In this document: positions 31,114 to 41,431 of the stretch, piece after piece | Layout of the letters: the number at the start of each line of letters is the position of its first letter | Position numbering within the stretch: the first letter of the stretch is position 1 | Source: Favolaschia claudopus | Taxonomy: Eukaryota; Basidiomycota; Agaricomycetes; Agaricales; Mycenaceae | Reading direction: 5' to 3' | NCBI GenBank assembly: GCA_037176885.1 | Contig: JAWWNJ010000248.1 | Location: forward strand, 115,875-179,874 | Length of the DNA: 64,000 nucleotides | Program-made: the position numbers and the translations under genes | The notes under the pieces: model-generated | The model's input: the letters and a program-made list of their open reading frames with translations, nothing else | The model's database searches: none | Told to the model about the DNA's origin: nothing

Positions 31114-31998
31114 ATGGCCACAATCCTCCCCAATCCCTTCATTGGACCCGGTAGGCTCACTCCTCACTCAACTGCTTCTCAAACTCAGAATACCACAGTA
31201 CCCTACGACATCTGGGAGCATACCCTTCATAACTTTCTCCTTGACGACTACGGAGACCGGGACGCGATCTTCAAGGCTGTACTGACTTGTCAAGCCTTCA
31301 AGGCCATTATACAACCGAAGATCTTCGACCACGTCAACCTCAGCTCTCAAGCGTGTGCGATTCTCTTTTTCCGCACTGTGGTAGAAGCCCCGCACCTGGC
31401 TTCGCGTGTGAAGACCCTCCAATTAAGCTTTGACTTCGATGTTGTTTCAGATTCTTGTGAGCTTTACGTCGATGAATTCCCTGGCGGTGAGCCATACTCA
31501 GACTCGGACGAACCTTTATCAGAGCTAGACACCGAGGGGTATGAAGAGCTCGGGCCCGGCCTTCTAAACGCTAGGAGACAGCGCGACCGCGACGACAGCA
31601 AAATATATGCTGACGAGAAAGCAGCCAAAAAGCTGGTCGCTTCCGCTACACGTCCAACACCCTTCTCCGGCACACCTGTGCTATGTGCGGTTGAAGATGA
31701 GCCTAAACCCATCCGAGCTTTCTGGCGCTCTTTCTGCTCGGGCATGCCTGTCTTATCCTCCCTCACCACTCTGAGCATCTCCTACAATCACGACGATTGT
31801 TTATTCCTCCAGCGCTTTAATCGGTACGGTGATGTAGCCAACACTTTGCCACCGTCTTTGCGCACCTTGCACTTGAAGCCTTTGGGTCAAGACTATATAT
31901 ACACGTCGAAAGGTGTGATTACAGCTGGGACATTGGATCCAACAATCTCATTCTTGGTCTTTCCTTTAGGTCCTGACTGGGCCATACATATGGCATGA
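31114..31998 (+). CDS. F-box-like protein
   Basis: A single-exon frame. From ATG 31114 (MATILPNPFIG) the protein has about 294 residues; an upstream in-frame ATG at 31063 lies in a repeat and would add 17. Residues 30-75 (VPYDIWEHTLHNFL, then AVLTCQAFKAIIQPKIFDHV) fit the F-box-like pattern of basidiomycete proteins: LPxEIWxxI, then LVCRAF. A region resembling LRR-flanking strands follows (VVEAPHLASRVKTLQLSF), then an acidic Ser/Asp/Glu linker and a C-terminal LRR-like part (MPVLSSLTTLSIS; LPPSLRTLHL). Such proteins bind Skp1 to present substrates to SCF ubiquitin ligase. It is shorter than usual and may be truncated. Confidence 0.6.
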   Translation: MATILPNPFIGPGRLTPHSTASQTQNTTVPYDIWEHTLHNFLLDDYGDRDAIFKAVLTCQAFKAIIQPKIFDHVNLSSQACAILFFRTVVEAPHLASRVKTLQLSFDFDVVSDSCELYVDEFPGGEPYSDSDEPLSELDTEGYEELGPGLLNARRQRDRDDSKIYADEKAAKKLVASATRPTPFSGTPVLCAVEDEPKPIRAFWRSFCSGMPVLSSLTTLSISYNHDDCLFLQRFNRYGDVANTLPPSLRTLHLKPLGQDYIYTSKGVITAGTLDPTISFLVFPLGPDWAIHMA

Positions 31999-32429
31999 TG
32001 CGTCACGGCGATCCGACATTACCTTGATTCCAAAAACAAAACAAAAAAATTGTTCGGTAGTTTAAAACATTTTTTTCGCAAGGGTGCGACTAAGGGCTGG
32101 TTAGTTAGTCCGGCCGTCAGGCCGGAAAAAAAAATCTTGGACCCCCTAGTTTTACTACCGGACAGGGCTCAGCTGGGAAGCGGTAAGAGGTGAGTAGCGA
32201 CGATAAAAAGGCCTACTGCTGATATCCAGCCAATTTACCGTCACCAGTGGTGTTCTTGGTGCCGATGTGTGTTTGTTTGGCACGATCATTGGTTACTCAC
32301 CTGATTTTCTCCCGCAATTCTCGAGTGCCACTGCCCTACAATGGTGTTGGGGAGCTTCTCGGGCACTTTCCTTACACATTTGAGCAGAATATCAGTTATC
32401 TACGAGTGATGAAGCTGGGGCACTGAGCC

Positions 32430-32862
32430 AGGCCCCCGGTCACTCCCTATAAACGCTGTCCGAGATAGAGTGAAACAACGTCCAAAAAACGGCCTTTCTC
32501 TGTCCGCAAGTTAGAGTAAAACAGCCAAAATTCGGCTTACCTCTGTCCTAGTTAGAGTAAAACTCGTCCCGGGGAGAAATTTTGGTGGGCTAACCTTGGC
32601 CCCAAGAGTCTCTGAAGCCGACTTTGAGTCCTGCGTGGGCATCCAAGCTGCCAAAACAGACCCCCAAACGGCTGAAACAGCGAAAATTCACTCGACAGCG
32701 CGAAATCTTGCATCAAAAACAGTTAAGTAGGGGAAAAATTGGATTTTTGCCCTGTCCAAAATAGAGTAAAACAACCCCCCGAGGGCCAAGAATGGTAGAG
32801 TAAATCAACGAAATCGTCGGCCAACATGCGGACAAGGTTAATAGGTAGTGACCGGGAGCCCC
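32430..32862. mobile_element. Third, diverged hAT-type MITE with AGGCCCCCGGTCACT end
   Basis: The left end, AGGCCCCCGGTCACTCCCTAT, and right end, ATAGGTAGTGACCGGGAGCC, match the 273-bp elements. The interior is longer and holds five AGAGTRAAA words (about 32475, 32513, 32554, 32762, 32808). No clear 8-bp duplication remains. It is probably an older or rearranged family member. Confidence 0.75.
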
Positions 32863-32955
32863 GGCAACTTAACCGTGGGAATATATTACTCTATATGGTT
32901 CGTGGGAACGCTTACGTGGTTAGTTAGTCCGAGTGTTGAGTGAAAGGGGTGCATA

Positions 32956-33188
32956 CTGTACCATTTCGACCGTAGATTCATGTAACGCGTCACAGCGGTC
33001 GCTGAATCGAAGCTATTTAAAATTCGTAACACATAACGGGCGATTTTTGGCCATTTTCCCATCAAAATTGATCGGTAAAATGCGAAAAATAGCCCAATAA
33101 GGGAATTCCATCAATGATGAATCATCGGAATTTTGAATGAGAAGGATAACATGTCACACCCGGTGAAGCTAAGGTCGAAATGGTGCAG
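32956..33188. mobile_element. TA-flanked MITE, CTGTACCATTTCGACC type
   Basis: The inverted ends are CTGTACCATTTCGACCGTAG and, complemented, CTGCACCATTTCGACCTTAG, with TA outside both (32954-32955, 33189-33190). It is 233 bp and related to the elements at 12458, 16227 and 39459. Confidence 0.85.
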
Positions 33189-33190
33189 TA

Positions 33191-34430
33191 ACATTCAAGG
33201 TAGCCAACCTCGCATGCGGCACCAACTCTATCACCCGGTGAAGTGAACGCGGATATGAGTCGAAAATACCGCACGTTGAAAATCAGACTAGCTTGAGAGC
33301 ATCTAGCTGCGGGTTAGAAAATGGATTGGTATCCACTCAATTGAACAACAGGGTTCACCCATCAACCGTCTAGGACTCTCAAAGAAATCTCAAAGTGGTT
33401 GCCTTTCCATAAGCATTAAAAAATTCATTCGCATTATTTCGACTGTGTACGCCGCCGAATCCCCGCCATCCCGAGACAGCTGTCGGGACCCCATCAAGTT
33501 TGGATCTCATTTAGAATATTGAGCAGAGCATAAAAACCAAAAATCTATTGCACCCCACCCCCCTCATTAGATTTATTTTCCCTCTAGTTAAGCATTCCCC
33601 ACCTTGACCGGACTCGGCATTCCTACTAGTAGCAAATATCCGGCCATGGGCAAATATAATGCCAACACTCAAATACATTTTCTTACCAGCTTGCCGACCA
33701 ACCAAGAGACGTCGGCTGAACTGGACTGGAAATGTGGTTCACAATTTCGACTGCTCGCGGAAAATGCTCCGAATTAAATCTGGCGGATCTATTTTTGACT
33801 GCAGCATCACTGGCACCCCGCTAAAAATGCAGAAAAAAAGAAAATGCTTATGGAAAGTCAACCAGTGGGTGACTTCCCATAGTCTAAATAAATGTTTTGG
33901 AATATCTTGGAATATCCGGAGGAGATGCCGAGGGACCCCATCGGGCTGAGATCTGGGTTTTCCTAATTTTATAGCGTCAGAAAAGTCGCGAAAGCTTAAA
34001 TCTGAACGAGGGGTACCTACCCCCTGTTCAGATTTAAGTACGGCTTGCTATGTCGCCGGCATCCTGCCGAAGCGCCCGACTTCTGGTGCCTTGAGCACGG
34101 CTTATCATGGCAACATTATCGGCAGTAAACAACACACCAAGACGCGTCGATAGGCACACATTTGAGGTAAGAAGAGGCACCTCGTGTCGTCCCCACAAGC
34201 AGTACTGTACTCACAGTAGGAATACAGGCTCAGGTCTCAACGAACAGTCGTAAGGCATTATGGGCTGAACCATCCGATGTATATTACAAAAATCCTGAGA
34301 GAAAACCCAGCAGGATTTTTCTGCAGCCATCAAAGCTTCAACGGCATCATCGCTGGCACCCCTTCAAAATTCACTCGGATATAAAAAGTACTATGGGAAG
34401 TCACCCAGTAGGCATTCCGGTTCTCCTTCA
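33191..34430. other. Intergenic with a strong palindrome
   Basis: CTTAAATCTGAAC (33995-34007) faces its complement at 34026-34038, with an inner GGGGTA/TACCCC pair. Blocks with CTGCAGC..CTGGCACCCC and GGAAGTCACCCAGT occur twice (33797-33880 and 34320-34410) and look like diverged copies. No gene is supported. Confidence 0.45.
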
Positions 34431-35542
34431 TAGTGACCTTCGAGATGTATGACAAGCCAAGCCGTCCGAGTCGACTTGACCTTGGTGTGCTGTGCTGCGC
34501 AATTTGTGATGTACACTGGGACCTGGGTGTGTTACCTCGCTGTCTGAGCCAACGTTCGCTGACCCTGTCCCTTCTTCTTCAGTACAGTTCTTTTCTCCTC
34601 GACCTCTACCTGCGGCCTGCAGATCTTCAAAGTTCAAATGCGTCAAAGACTCTGTTTTCATGCCCTGTCGCTCAGCCTCGCCCCCGGCCCCTCATCACCA
34701 CTCCGTGGCTCGCCTGGCTACGCAACCTAGTCGCAACCTCAACGTTTGCAGTTGTCACGCCATCACACGCGCCCAATCTCAATGCCCCCTTCTTGTACCG
34801 TTCGTCACTCCGCAAGATTTGGAGCTCAAAATCGCAAACCTCCCATCGATGTATCGGGCGTCAACGCATCCGCCTTAACTGCCTTCAACCGGCTCGACTC
34901 GACATTCGCACCTTGCAGCGCATCTTGGTCTATTGATCACTCCTCAAGATTTTTAATCGCAATTTTTTCGCTGTATCAACCCTCAATCTCTCGTTCTCCC
35001 TCGTATCCTCTCAATCTCAACATCGTCGACTGCGTCAGTCCCCTTTCACTCCTCATCAAGACTCCGACCTTCCACCTCCTCATCGCTCGCCGGGTCAATC
35101 GCTCTCACTTTTGCAAAATATGTGTACTTTAAACCATACCCATCAGTCTCACTCGAGACCTCAAGATCGCAACTCTAATGCGCTAACGGCCTGATTCTCA
35201 AGACTTGCCTTATCGTAAGACTGTCAAGCTGCTTCGTTTTGACCCCCAAGAACACCAAAACCAGTCCCCCGAACTGTCATTCCCACTTTCTCACATCAGT
35301 CTAGGGGGCTGATGCTTTTTTACCTGCTCGTTCACTCGACTAGCTTGCAAATTCTTCAATCTCGCAGCGTCGATGTCTCATCTGTAAAATTTGTTCTCCC
35401 GAATCGGATCTGCAAAGTGTTTACCGCCACAGATCGTTCCTCGGCTCCAAAATTGCGGATTCGACGCTCCGCGATAGGCGTCACTTGTACTACCACTGTC
35501 TTATTTTCGCACAAATATATCATTTTTTCAAGCCTTATCTAT
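34431..35542. other. Pyrimidine-rich region, no supported gene
   Basis: The plus strand is C/T-rich with many CTCAATCTC-type words. Open frames of up to 167 residues are Ser/Pro-rich and match nothing that I know. Similar composition precedes the related repeat at 58502, so the region may be the body of the same non-coding element. Confidence 0.4.
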
Positions 35543-35744
35543 GTGTACTTTGAGCTACTCGGACCACTTTGAGCACTATGAGCGCTATGACTTTGGCTAC
35601 TTTAACCTACTTTGAATGTCTATGGATCTGACTACACCCCTCCCAGGTTTCTTTGAAACTGAACGATCCACTATGACGACTTTAACGTCTCAGTGGCGCT
35701 ATGGCGGTCTTTGGCGGTCCCTGGCGCAATTTCGGTTTTTCCTG
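35543..35744 (+). repeat. 200-bp dispersed repeat, copy 1
   Basis: It shares with 58502-58708 the ordered words GCACTATGAGCGCTATG, CTTTGGCTACTTT, CCCAGGTTTCT, ACGACTTTAACGTCT or ACGACTTTGACGTCT, and TGGCGCAATTTC. (A/T)CTTTGA-like units give it a quasi-repetitive look. It may be the 3' end of a SINE or LTR-type element. Confidence 0.65.
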
Positions 35745-36237
35745 AGTTCCTTTAGCTCGCTTTCGCAGTTGCAAGTGACTGAGGACAGTCACATTTTCAG
35801 TTGGGAGGAGATGACGCGCACGCCGCCGCGCTGATCGTGTACCTGGTATATCTGATTGTTGTTCGTTTCACTGCCTCTTTCCATATGCTTCACCTTATCA
35901 CTTGCGTTTCACATGTGATTCTAGTATTTACCTTATAGCCTGTACTAGTACATTTGATTATATGACTTTTTCTCCGCTTCCGTTCGCCCTCCGTTTCGTC
36001 CCCGATTCGGTCCCCTCGTCGTTCTGTAGGCCCTCGTCGTTGCCTCAGACCCAGCACCTGCTCTGGAGCTTTGCTTGAGCCTATTTGCACTTTCAGATCC
36101 TTTCCGTGCCCCAACGCTCGGTTGGTTCGTCAACAGTGAAATACTCAGAGGTGGTTTAAAGAGGCTACTACTTGGTCAACCCTCTTCTGCTCAGCTTCTG
36201 TATTTCTGGATCTCAATCTCTGCTCAGCCCTACTGTA

Positions 36238-36754
36238 CTCGGTATTGCGTAAAGTATCCGGAAATAGAAAGTCTGCTGTATTTCTCCATGACTGCAATGG
36301 CTCATGCCAAGGAAATACATAATAAAATTCTTTGGAAGGGGCCCTTTCTCGATACCTATCATCGGAAGGTCTGGGGTCTCGTAATGGACCACAATGCTCA
36401 GCGTATTTGCGGGGACCCATCTGTCTGTCAGAAGAAAACGGTTCACCACAAGCTTTGGGCGGCCAATGAAGGTCTAACTTGAACATACGAGTATTGATAG
36501 GGCTGAGGGGTACAGATTTGAGCACATGACTGAATGTTTATCTCTTGATACTAGCGAAAAACAGGCAAATAACAGCATTTTCCTTTTTCGGAAATTCAGT
36601 CTGCACACCACCCGGGGTGAGCCCGCAGAATCTTTGAGGGGGGTCCAAATAGATTGGGAAGATCATATACCATACTTAATGCCACGGAAACTCAGTTGAA
36701 TACTGTTTTACACCCATGTTTGCTGAATTTCCGGATACTTTATGCAATACCGAG
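36238..36754. mobile_element. 517-bp TA-flanked MITE
   Basis: The inverted ends are CTCGGTATTGCGTAAAGTAT and, complemented, CTCGGTATTGCATAAAGTAT, with TA at 36236-36237 and 36755-36756. The interior is non-coding. The right end directly abuts a PIF1 helicase scrap. Confidence 0.82.
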
Positions 36755-36756
36755 TA

Positions 36757-36915
36757 TGGTCCAAAAAATGAGTTTTACAGATCACGATGCCTACTATTGA
36801 CAACAGCTTGGGCAATTACAATCCACAAGAGTCAAGTAACATTGAAACAAGCAGTTATTGATCTTGGACCCCTGTTGTATTTCGGACGCAATTTCCACTT
36901 AGCAGATTGCAAATA
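36757..36915 (+). pseudogene. Scrap of PIF1-type (Helitron) helicase
   Basis: About 50 codons encode LTTAWAITIHKSQVTLKQAV and IDLGP. This matches the conserved motif near the C-terminus of PIF1 helicases, LAWAITIHKSQG..L..AVIDLG. Helitron Rep-helicase proteins end with such a domain. It could come from the same Helitron lineage as the Rep relic at 44.8-48.4 kb, whose helicase is missing, but orientation and distance prove nothing. Confidence 0.65.
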
Positions 36916-37010
36916 AAAATGTGAGAGTCGACGCAGATCCTTGAAGCAGATGTTGCCCGATGTGCACTACCTGGATTCACCTTAGATACATCATGATATG
37001 GAATGTCCTG

Positions 37011-37011
37011 A

Positions 37012-37044
<33 letters not shown>
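37011..37044 (+). repeat. (AAT)n microsatellite
   Basis: About eleven consecutive AAT units. No function is implied. Confidence 0.95.
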
Positions 37045-37046
<2 letters not shown>

Positions 37047-37241
37047 GCTATGGTCCCACGCCGGGTACCGCCAACTCATACTCCCAACGGCAGCGACCTG
37101 ACCCTCAAGGAGCCCTCTACTGGCCGCCAGGAAACACAAGCAAAACCTGTAAAGAACCAAAAATGCACCTGTAAAGTTAATCATACTCTATCTGTGAATA
37201 CGAAAGACCGTTGAACGCGTGAAAACAGTGTGACGGATTGC

Positions 37242-37997
37242 TCATCCGGCCTGAGCCAGCTCTCGAGCAACGGCACTGAATTGACCATGGGGTGCCGGAT
37301 TCCAGGTGAGAAGCTCTTTGTATTTCAGCCTTGTTTCTGCTAGTGTAGCGTTCGAGCGATTGTTCTTCTTCCGGGAAGCGTAGAGAAGGTTCCGTGTCGC
37401 ATTGAGAGCTGACTGTTTCGTCTTTACAGCGTCCTGAAGCCTGTTGATATTGATATCTCGGAGTCGAAGTTTGTCGAGAGCGGAAGCAAGATCGTGTTGC
37501 AGGTCAAGAATTTGGTGAATTTGGGTGTCAAGCGCATCGTCACGCTTCAGAAGCTCCGCCTGAGAGGTCTCCGTTGCTGTGGTACGTTCCTTCTCCAGCC
37601 TCTTTATCCGTTTATTCTTCCGTCGCAGTTCTCCAGTGAAGGCATCATCGGCTTTCCTTTTGAGGCTTTTCAAAGCTTTGTGCGCGATTACGGCGACCTC
37701 GTTCTTGCCGACCAGAGTGGTGTGTCTCGTCTGTAGTTCCTCAAACTTGTTCTGGAGCTGTTCTAGTGCCTCCTCGAGCAGGGTGACCGTTCCTCCAAGC
37801 TCTGCGATCCGTTCGTCCTTCTCCGCTAGCTGTGCACCGAGGGTCTTCCTTTTACGTGAGGGTGGGTTCGTCGGAAGCGAGATATCTTCTGGTAGAACGT
37901 TCTCGCTGTCACTGTCGTCCGAAGGAAGGTTCTTCGCGTCCCGAGCCCGTTGAGCAGCATCCTGGAGCGCGGCAGCCGCTTTACGGGTCCTTGGCAT
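37242..37997 (-). CDS. Coiled-coil protein, N-terminal half of a multicopy agaric family
   Basis: A single intact frame of 251 residues starts MPRTRKAAAALQDAAQRARD at 37997. An acidic Ser/Asp stretch (DDSDSENVLPED) and a nuclear-localisation-like PPSRKRK follow. Residues about 60-225 are a nearly continuous heptad-rich coiled coil (LAEKDERIAELGGTVTLLEE and LRLRDININRLQDAV). It ends with LLTWNPAPHGQFSAVARELA. I recall similar openings in the agaric family whose C-terminal half carries the NEGALG motif (29549-30894 here). It may be a truncated copy or a domesticated stand-alone coiled coil. No promoter elements were recognised. Confidence 0.6.
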   Translation of the reverse strand: MPRTRKAAAALQDAAQRARDAKNLPSDDSDSENVLPEDISLPTNPPSRKRKTLGAQLAEKDERIAELGGTVTLLEEALEQLQNKFEELQTRHTTLVGKNEVAVIAHKALKSLKRKADDAFTGELRRKNKRIKRLEKERTTATETSQAELLKRDDALDTQIHQILDLQHDLASALDKLRLRDININRLQDAVKTKQSALNATRNLLYASRKKNNRSNATLAETRLKYKELLTWNPAPHGQFSAVARELAQAG

Positions 37998-39458
37998 GCG
38001 GGAAAGTGTCAGAGAGCCCAGTCAGTAGATGCATAAGTGATTTGACTCGATAGCGTTGCGATAGACTGCAGTACGAAAACTTGGTGGAGGACGCGACTGG
38101 CAAATGACTGTGTCACACTTGTGACACAGCGCGTCTGATACTCTTCCTTCGAAAGCCTAAGGCTTTTTCCCTTCCCCTTGGAACGTCTCACTCTGGCGGT
38201 AAAACTTGTTTATTGGATGCATAGCTACAACTTGCCTAAAAGAAATCATTTAATTTACTCAATCCGCTCTCGGAAGCCCTTCATCACGGCGGTATCGCAA
38301 TTCTCGCATGATAAAAGACCGAACAAAACTGTTTTGGCCTAGGGAGATTATTTCTATGGCTATCTACTGTAGTTCCCCCTGCGACAGTTTGAGGGTGCAA
38401 TGAGTGTGGAAAAAGCCTTAGGGATTTGAAACCTGGAACCGAGCGCTCCTGCCAACCAAACATGCGCAAGCATGCCGTTTTGGTCCTCGGCGGTGCCGGT
38501 CCTCACATTCAATGTATCGGAATTATCAGGCGGGCAATTGTAGGGGTAGCACATTTTACTGGGCATTGGTACAGTGATTTGCCTGGAAATAGCGCGGTAT
38601 GAGCTAATACTCCTAATGGGCATCCAACTACTTTTCGTGATTTTCTGAGCTCTGAGGAAAAATGAGAAGAAAGTAGCACGTTCGCTAATGCGATCACCGA
38701 TTTTTTGCCGACCACCACTGTCTAGCTGTACTTATAGCCCTGCTACTTATAGGGCTATAGCACTATAGGCCTTAAAGGGCGTCACACCCTGGCCTTATTA
38801 ATTTCGTTTCTTTATGTAACGAAATCATCGTCGAAATGGCTCCTCGGCTGTGCATTATCTCCTTCCATTCTCTGTGTTCTCACAACTATCTCCCTCGACC
38901 AACCTCGACCTTGAATCAACCGGATGTTTTGGGTCCCATGTTCACTGCGCAACTTTGCCGCAGCGCGGGGTGAGGCTGCGCAACAGCTTCTCTGGCCTCA
39001 ACGTCGAAGGTTTCTTTATCGAGCTCAATTTTTCCACTCCACCCCGGCGCAGCACGAGCGCAGTGAATCTTCTTCATAAACCTTCACCGTCCCATCCGAA
39101 ATCCTGTCCTCTTCTCCCACCCTCTCAACGTCTCTCGAGCAACATCCTTGAACACGATGGAATCCCCGCGGGAGATTGCAATCTGGGTGCTCTTATTCAA
39201 CCAATATTAACCATCCACCAGCTTGAAAACTTGCTTGCAAATATTTGGATCCTTAATTTGTCTTCTTCGGTCACGTTTTATCACCCCAAACGGCAGCCAG
39301 CTGCAATTATCAACCATCAATGAAATGTTCTGGCACCTCAACGCGATCTATCCTGTATTGTCATCTCAACATCTTCCACGCTGAATCGAATTCAAGTATT
39401 CAACTTCGACTACATCAACTCCGCCTTGAAATCCTCCATCACGCTCCCAAGAACCGTA
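37998..39458. other. Intergenic, no convincing gene
   Basis: TATAGCCC and GGGCTATA words cluster at 38731-38760, like those at 15923-16000. A plus-strand frame at 38850-39320 is Ser/Pro/Leu-rich without a recognised domain. No splice-consistent model was found. Confidence 0.4.
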
Positions 39459-40095
39459 CTGTAGCACTTTGTATGGGTGAAACAGACCCTCGAGCGTGAC
39501 TGGAAACGCTACGCATGGAAACCAGAAACGGCCTCAGCGTTATGCGTGACATCATAGAATTTTGGAAACGGGCGGCAAACACCGATAAAATCTATTTCCA
39601 AACGTTGACGGATTCTGGGCAATTTTTTTTAGCTCTCATGCTTTCATTGTATCCATAGGCCCTTTGGTGATTGCATTTCTCCTGTTACGGGCTCCGTAAT
39701 ACACCTTTTTCTTTTCTTTTTTTTTTCATACTGCGCCGTGGCGCACGCTCAGACACCTAAACCAGCGACGGGTCCACCACAAGCCCTCTTTGAGCGACTA
39801 GTTAAACTACCTCGGCCAGCTTCTGGTACAACTTCCCAGCACCTTGCCCGTGGTCTCAGATGCACCGTACCGGTTCTATCTTGACGAAGATTGTAGAGAG
39901 TGATTGAGTGCAGTGAGGAGGATGAGGGTTATAGCAGTAGATTCAGCTAGATTTTACAGCCACAAACATGATAATTCGACATCTTTGTATGTCATGCAGT
40001 CCTCAGGGAAACCACCCGACCCGCGTATGCGTTACCGTTGAAACGAAACAGGGCGGGCGTTACGCGTTACGTTTCACCCATACAAAGTGCTACAG
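39459..40095. mobile_element. TA-flanked MITE, CTGTAGCACTTTGTATG type
   Basis: The ends are exact inverted repeats for at least 25 bases (CTGTAGCACTTTGTATGGGT), with TA at 39457-39458 and 40096-40097. GTTACGCGTTACG lies just inside the right end, the motif shared with 16227-16480. It is 637 bp and non-coding. Confidence 0.88.
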
Positions 40096-41431
40096 TATTT
40101 CATGTCTTCCCGAGACTCCTTCGACTGCAAGACAGCGAAAATTATGGCGTTTTTGATGGGTTGGGAACAAAGACATCGGTGAGTTGAAATAGTTACTATA
40201 ATCGATCCCGTCATACCAGACATGTTCGTGATGCAATTACTTAGCAGATACTCACATCTTTACAAACGCCCAAGAAATGTGAACAGGTACACTGGCTCGA
40301 ACCTCCAAGTTCCCGCTTCACAATTATCCCGATGTTTCTGCCGACATACCCGCCGGAGCGAAGCGGAGGCACGTCTTGTACTGTACAAAAAAAAAAAAAA
40401 AAAAAGGCAAACCCGTGACTGAACACGTTGCCACCAACCCTTCGCCAACCCTGGCTCACCCTCCGCCATGAATGTCGCACTACTTTCCAGCTCAAATCCA
40501 CGTTCTCTCAGCCCGGAGGTTGCCAGTTGCCACCCCATCGTCGTGCTGTGGACCGGTCTCGAGCCATGGATGGACTTCGAATAAGTACGCCCACCAGGCC
40601 TGTGCGTTGATGGGATAGCAGGCTAGGGATTGGCCTGAGTTCTCGAGAGGGAGAGATGAGTAAGCAAGCCATTGATATATTGGGCGTGAACTCCGAAATG
40701 GAGCTCGCTGCACTCCGCCCGAAGACGAAGGAGCGAGGCAGCCTAAAACCAACAGCTCACCCTGAAGCAGCCAAGGTGGGCAAAATACAGGGGGAAGCGC
40801 CACAGGCTCCACAAAAACAGGGAGGAGATGGACAGCAATGGGGAGGCGAGAGGGGAGGGAGGGGGAGGGGGAGGAAGGGGTGCTAGGAACGCTATAGTGT
40901 TTGCGTGCCTCCAACATCCTTGTCCACGTCAAAGGTGGCCAACAACGCGGGGTTTTTGTATTCCCAGACGCTGTACAAGGGCGGAAGGCCGTTGCACAGG
41001 TGCTGATTGACCATTACCACTCCATACGTTTGGACTAAACGCTATTGACAATACTATTGACCCAACAGTGTCGCACGTGCGCAGTGGTTAAATTGCTCTC
41101 CGCAAACAGATGGAGACCGTCCAGGACCATCCCGGGACACGCTGACGCTTCCAATTCCCTTATTGGGCCGTGTCCCATAGAAACTAACTTATTGAGTAAT
41201 TAGTAACTAAGTATTAAAGTAAGTGACAAGTCAAGAGTCACTAGTGGATAGAACACGTATTGGTCACGTGTTTGGACGCAAGTTTAGTCTGTGGACTGTT
41301 GCTACTATCATGGCCCGATGGAAGACCGTCGACGAACAGGAGAAAAGCTATTTGGGTTATTTTGCCAAATCTCGACCTCCCCCGCCTATTGATGCCTGCA
41401 CATCGGAGAGCATGTCTACATTCACCGCTGA
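40096..41431. other. Intergenic, no convincing gene
   Basis: A run of about 19 A lies at 40387-40405. A GAGGGGGAGG run lies at 40855-40880 and keeps a Ser/Pro-rich minus frame open. Frames from 41223 onward may include the 5' part of the kinase-like gene, but I cannot fix its start. Confidence 0.4.

Noticed and set aside
34433..35132. Overlapping plus-strand frames up to 167 residues
   Set aside because: They are Ser/Pro/Leu-rich translations of a pyrimidine-rich tract; the matching tract at 57.5-58.5 kb does not conserve the reading frames.
40492..40932. A 146-residue Ser/Pro-rich minus-strand frame
   Set aside because: It is opened by a GGGAGG-rich run on the other strand and resembles no family.
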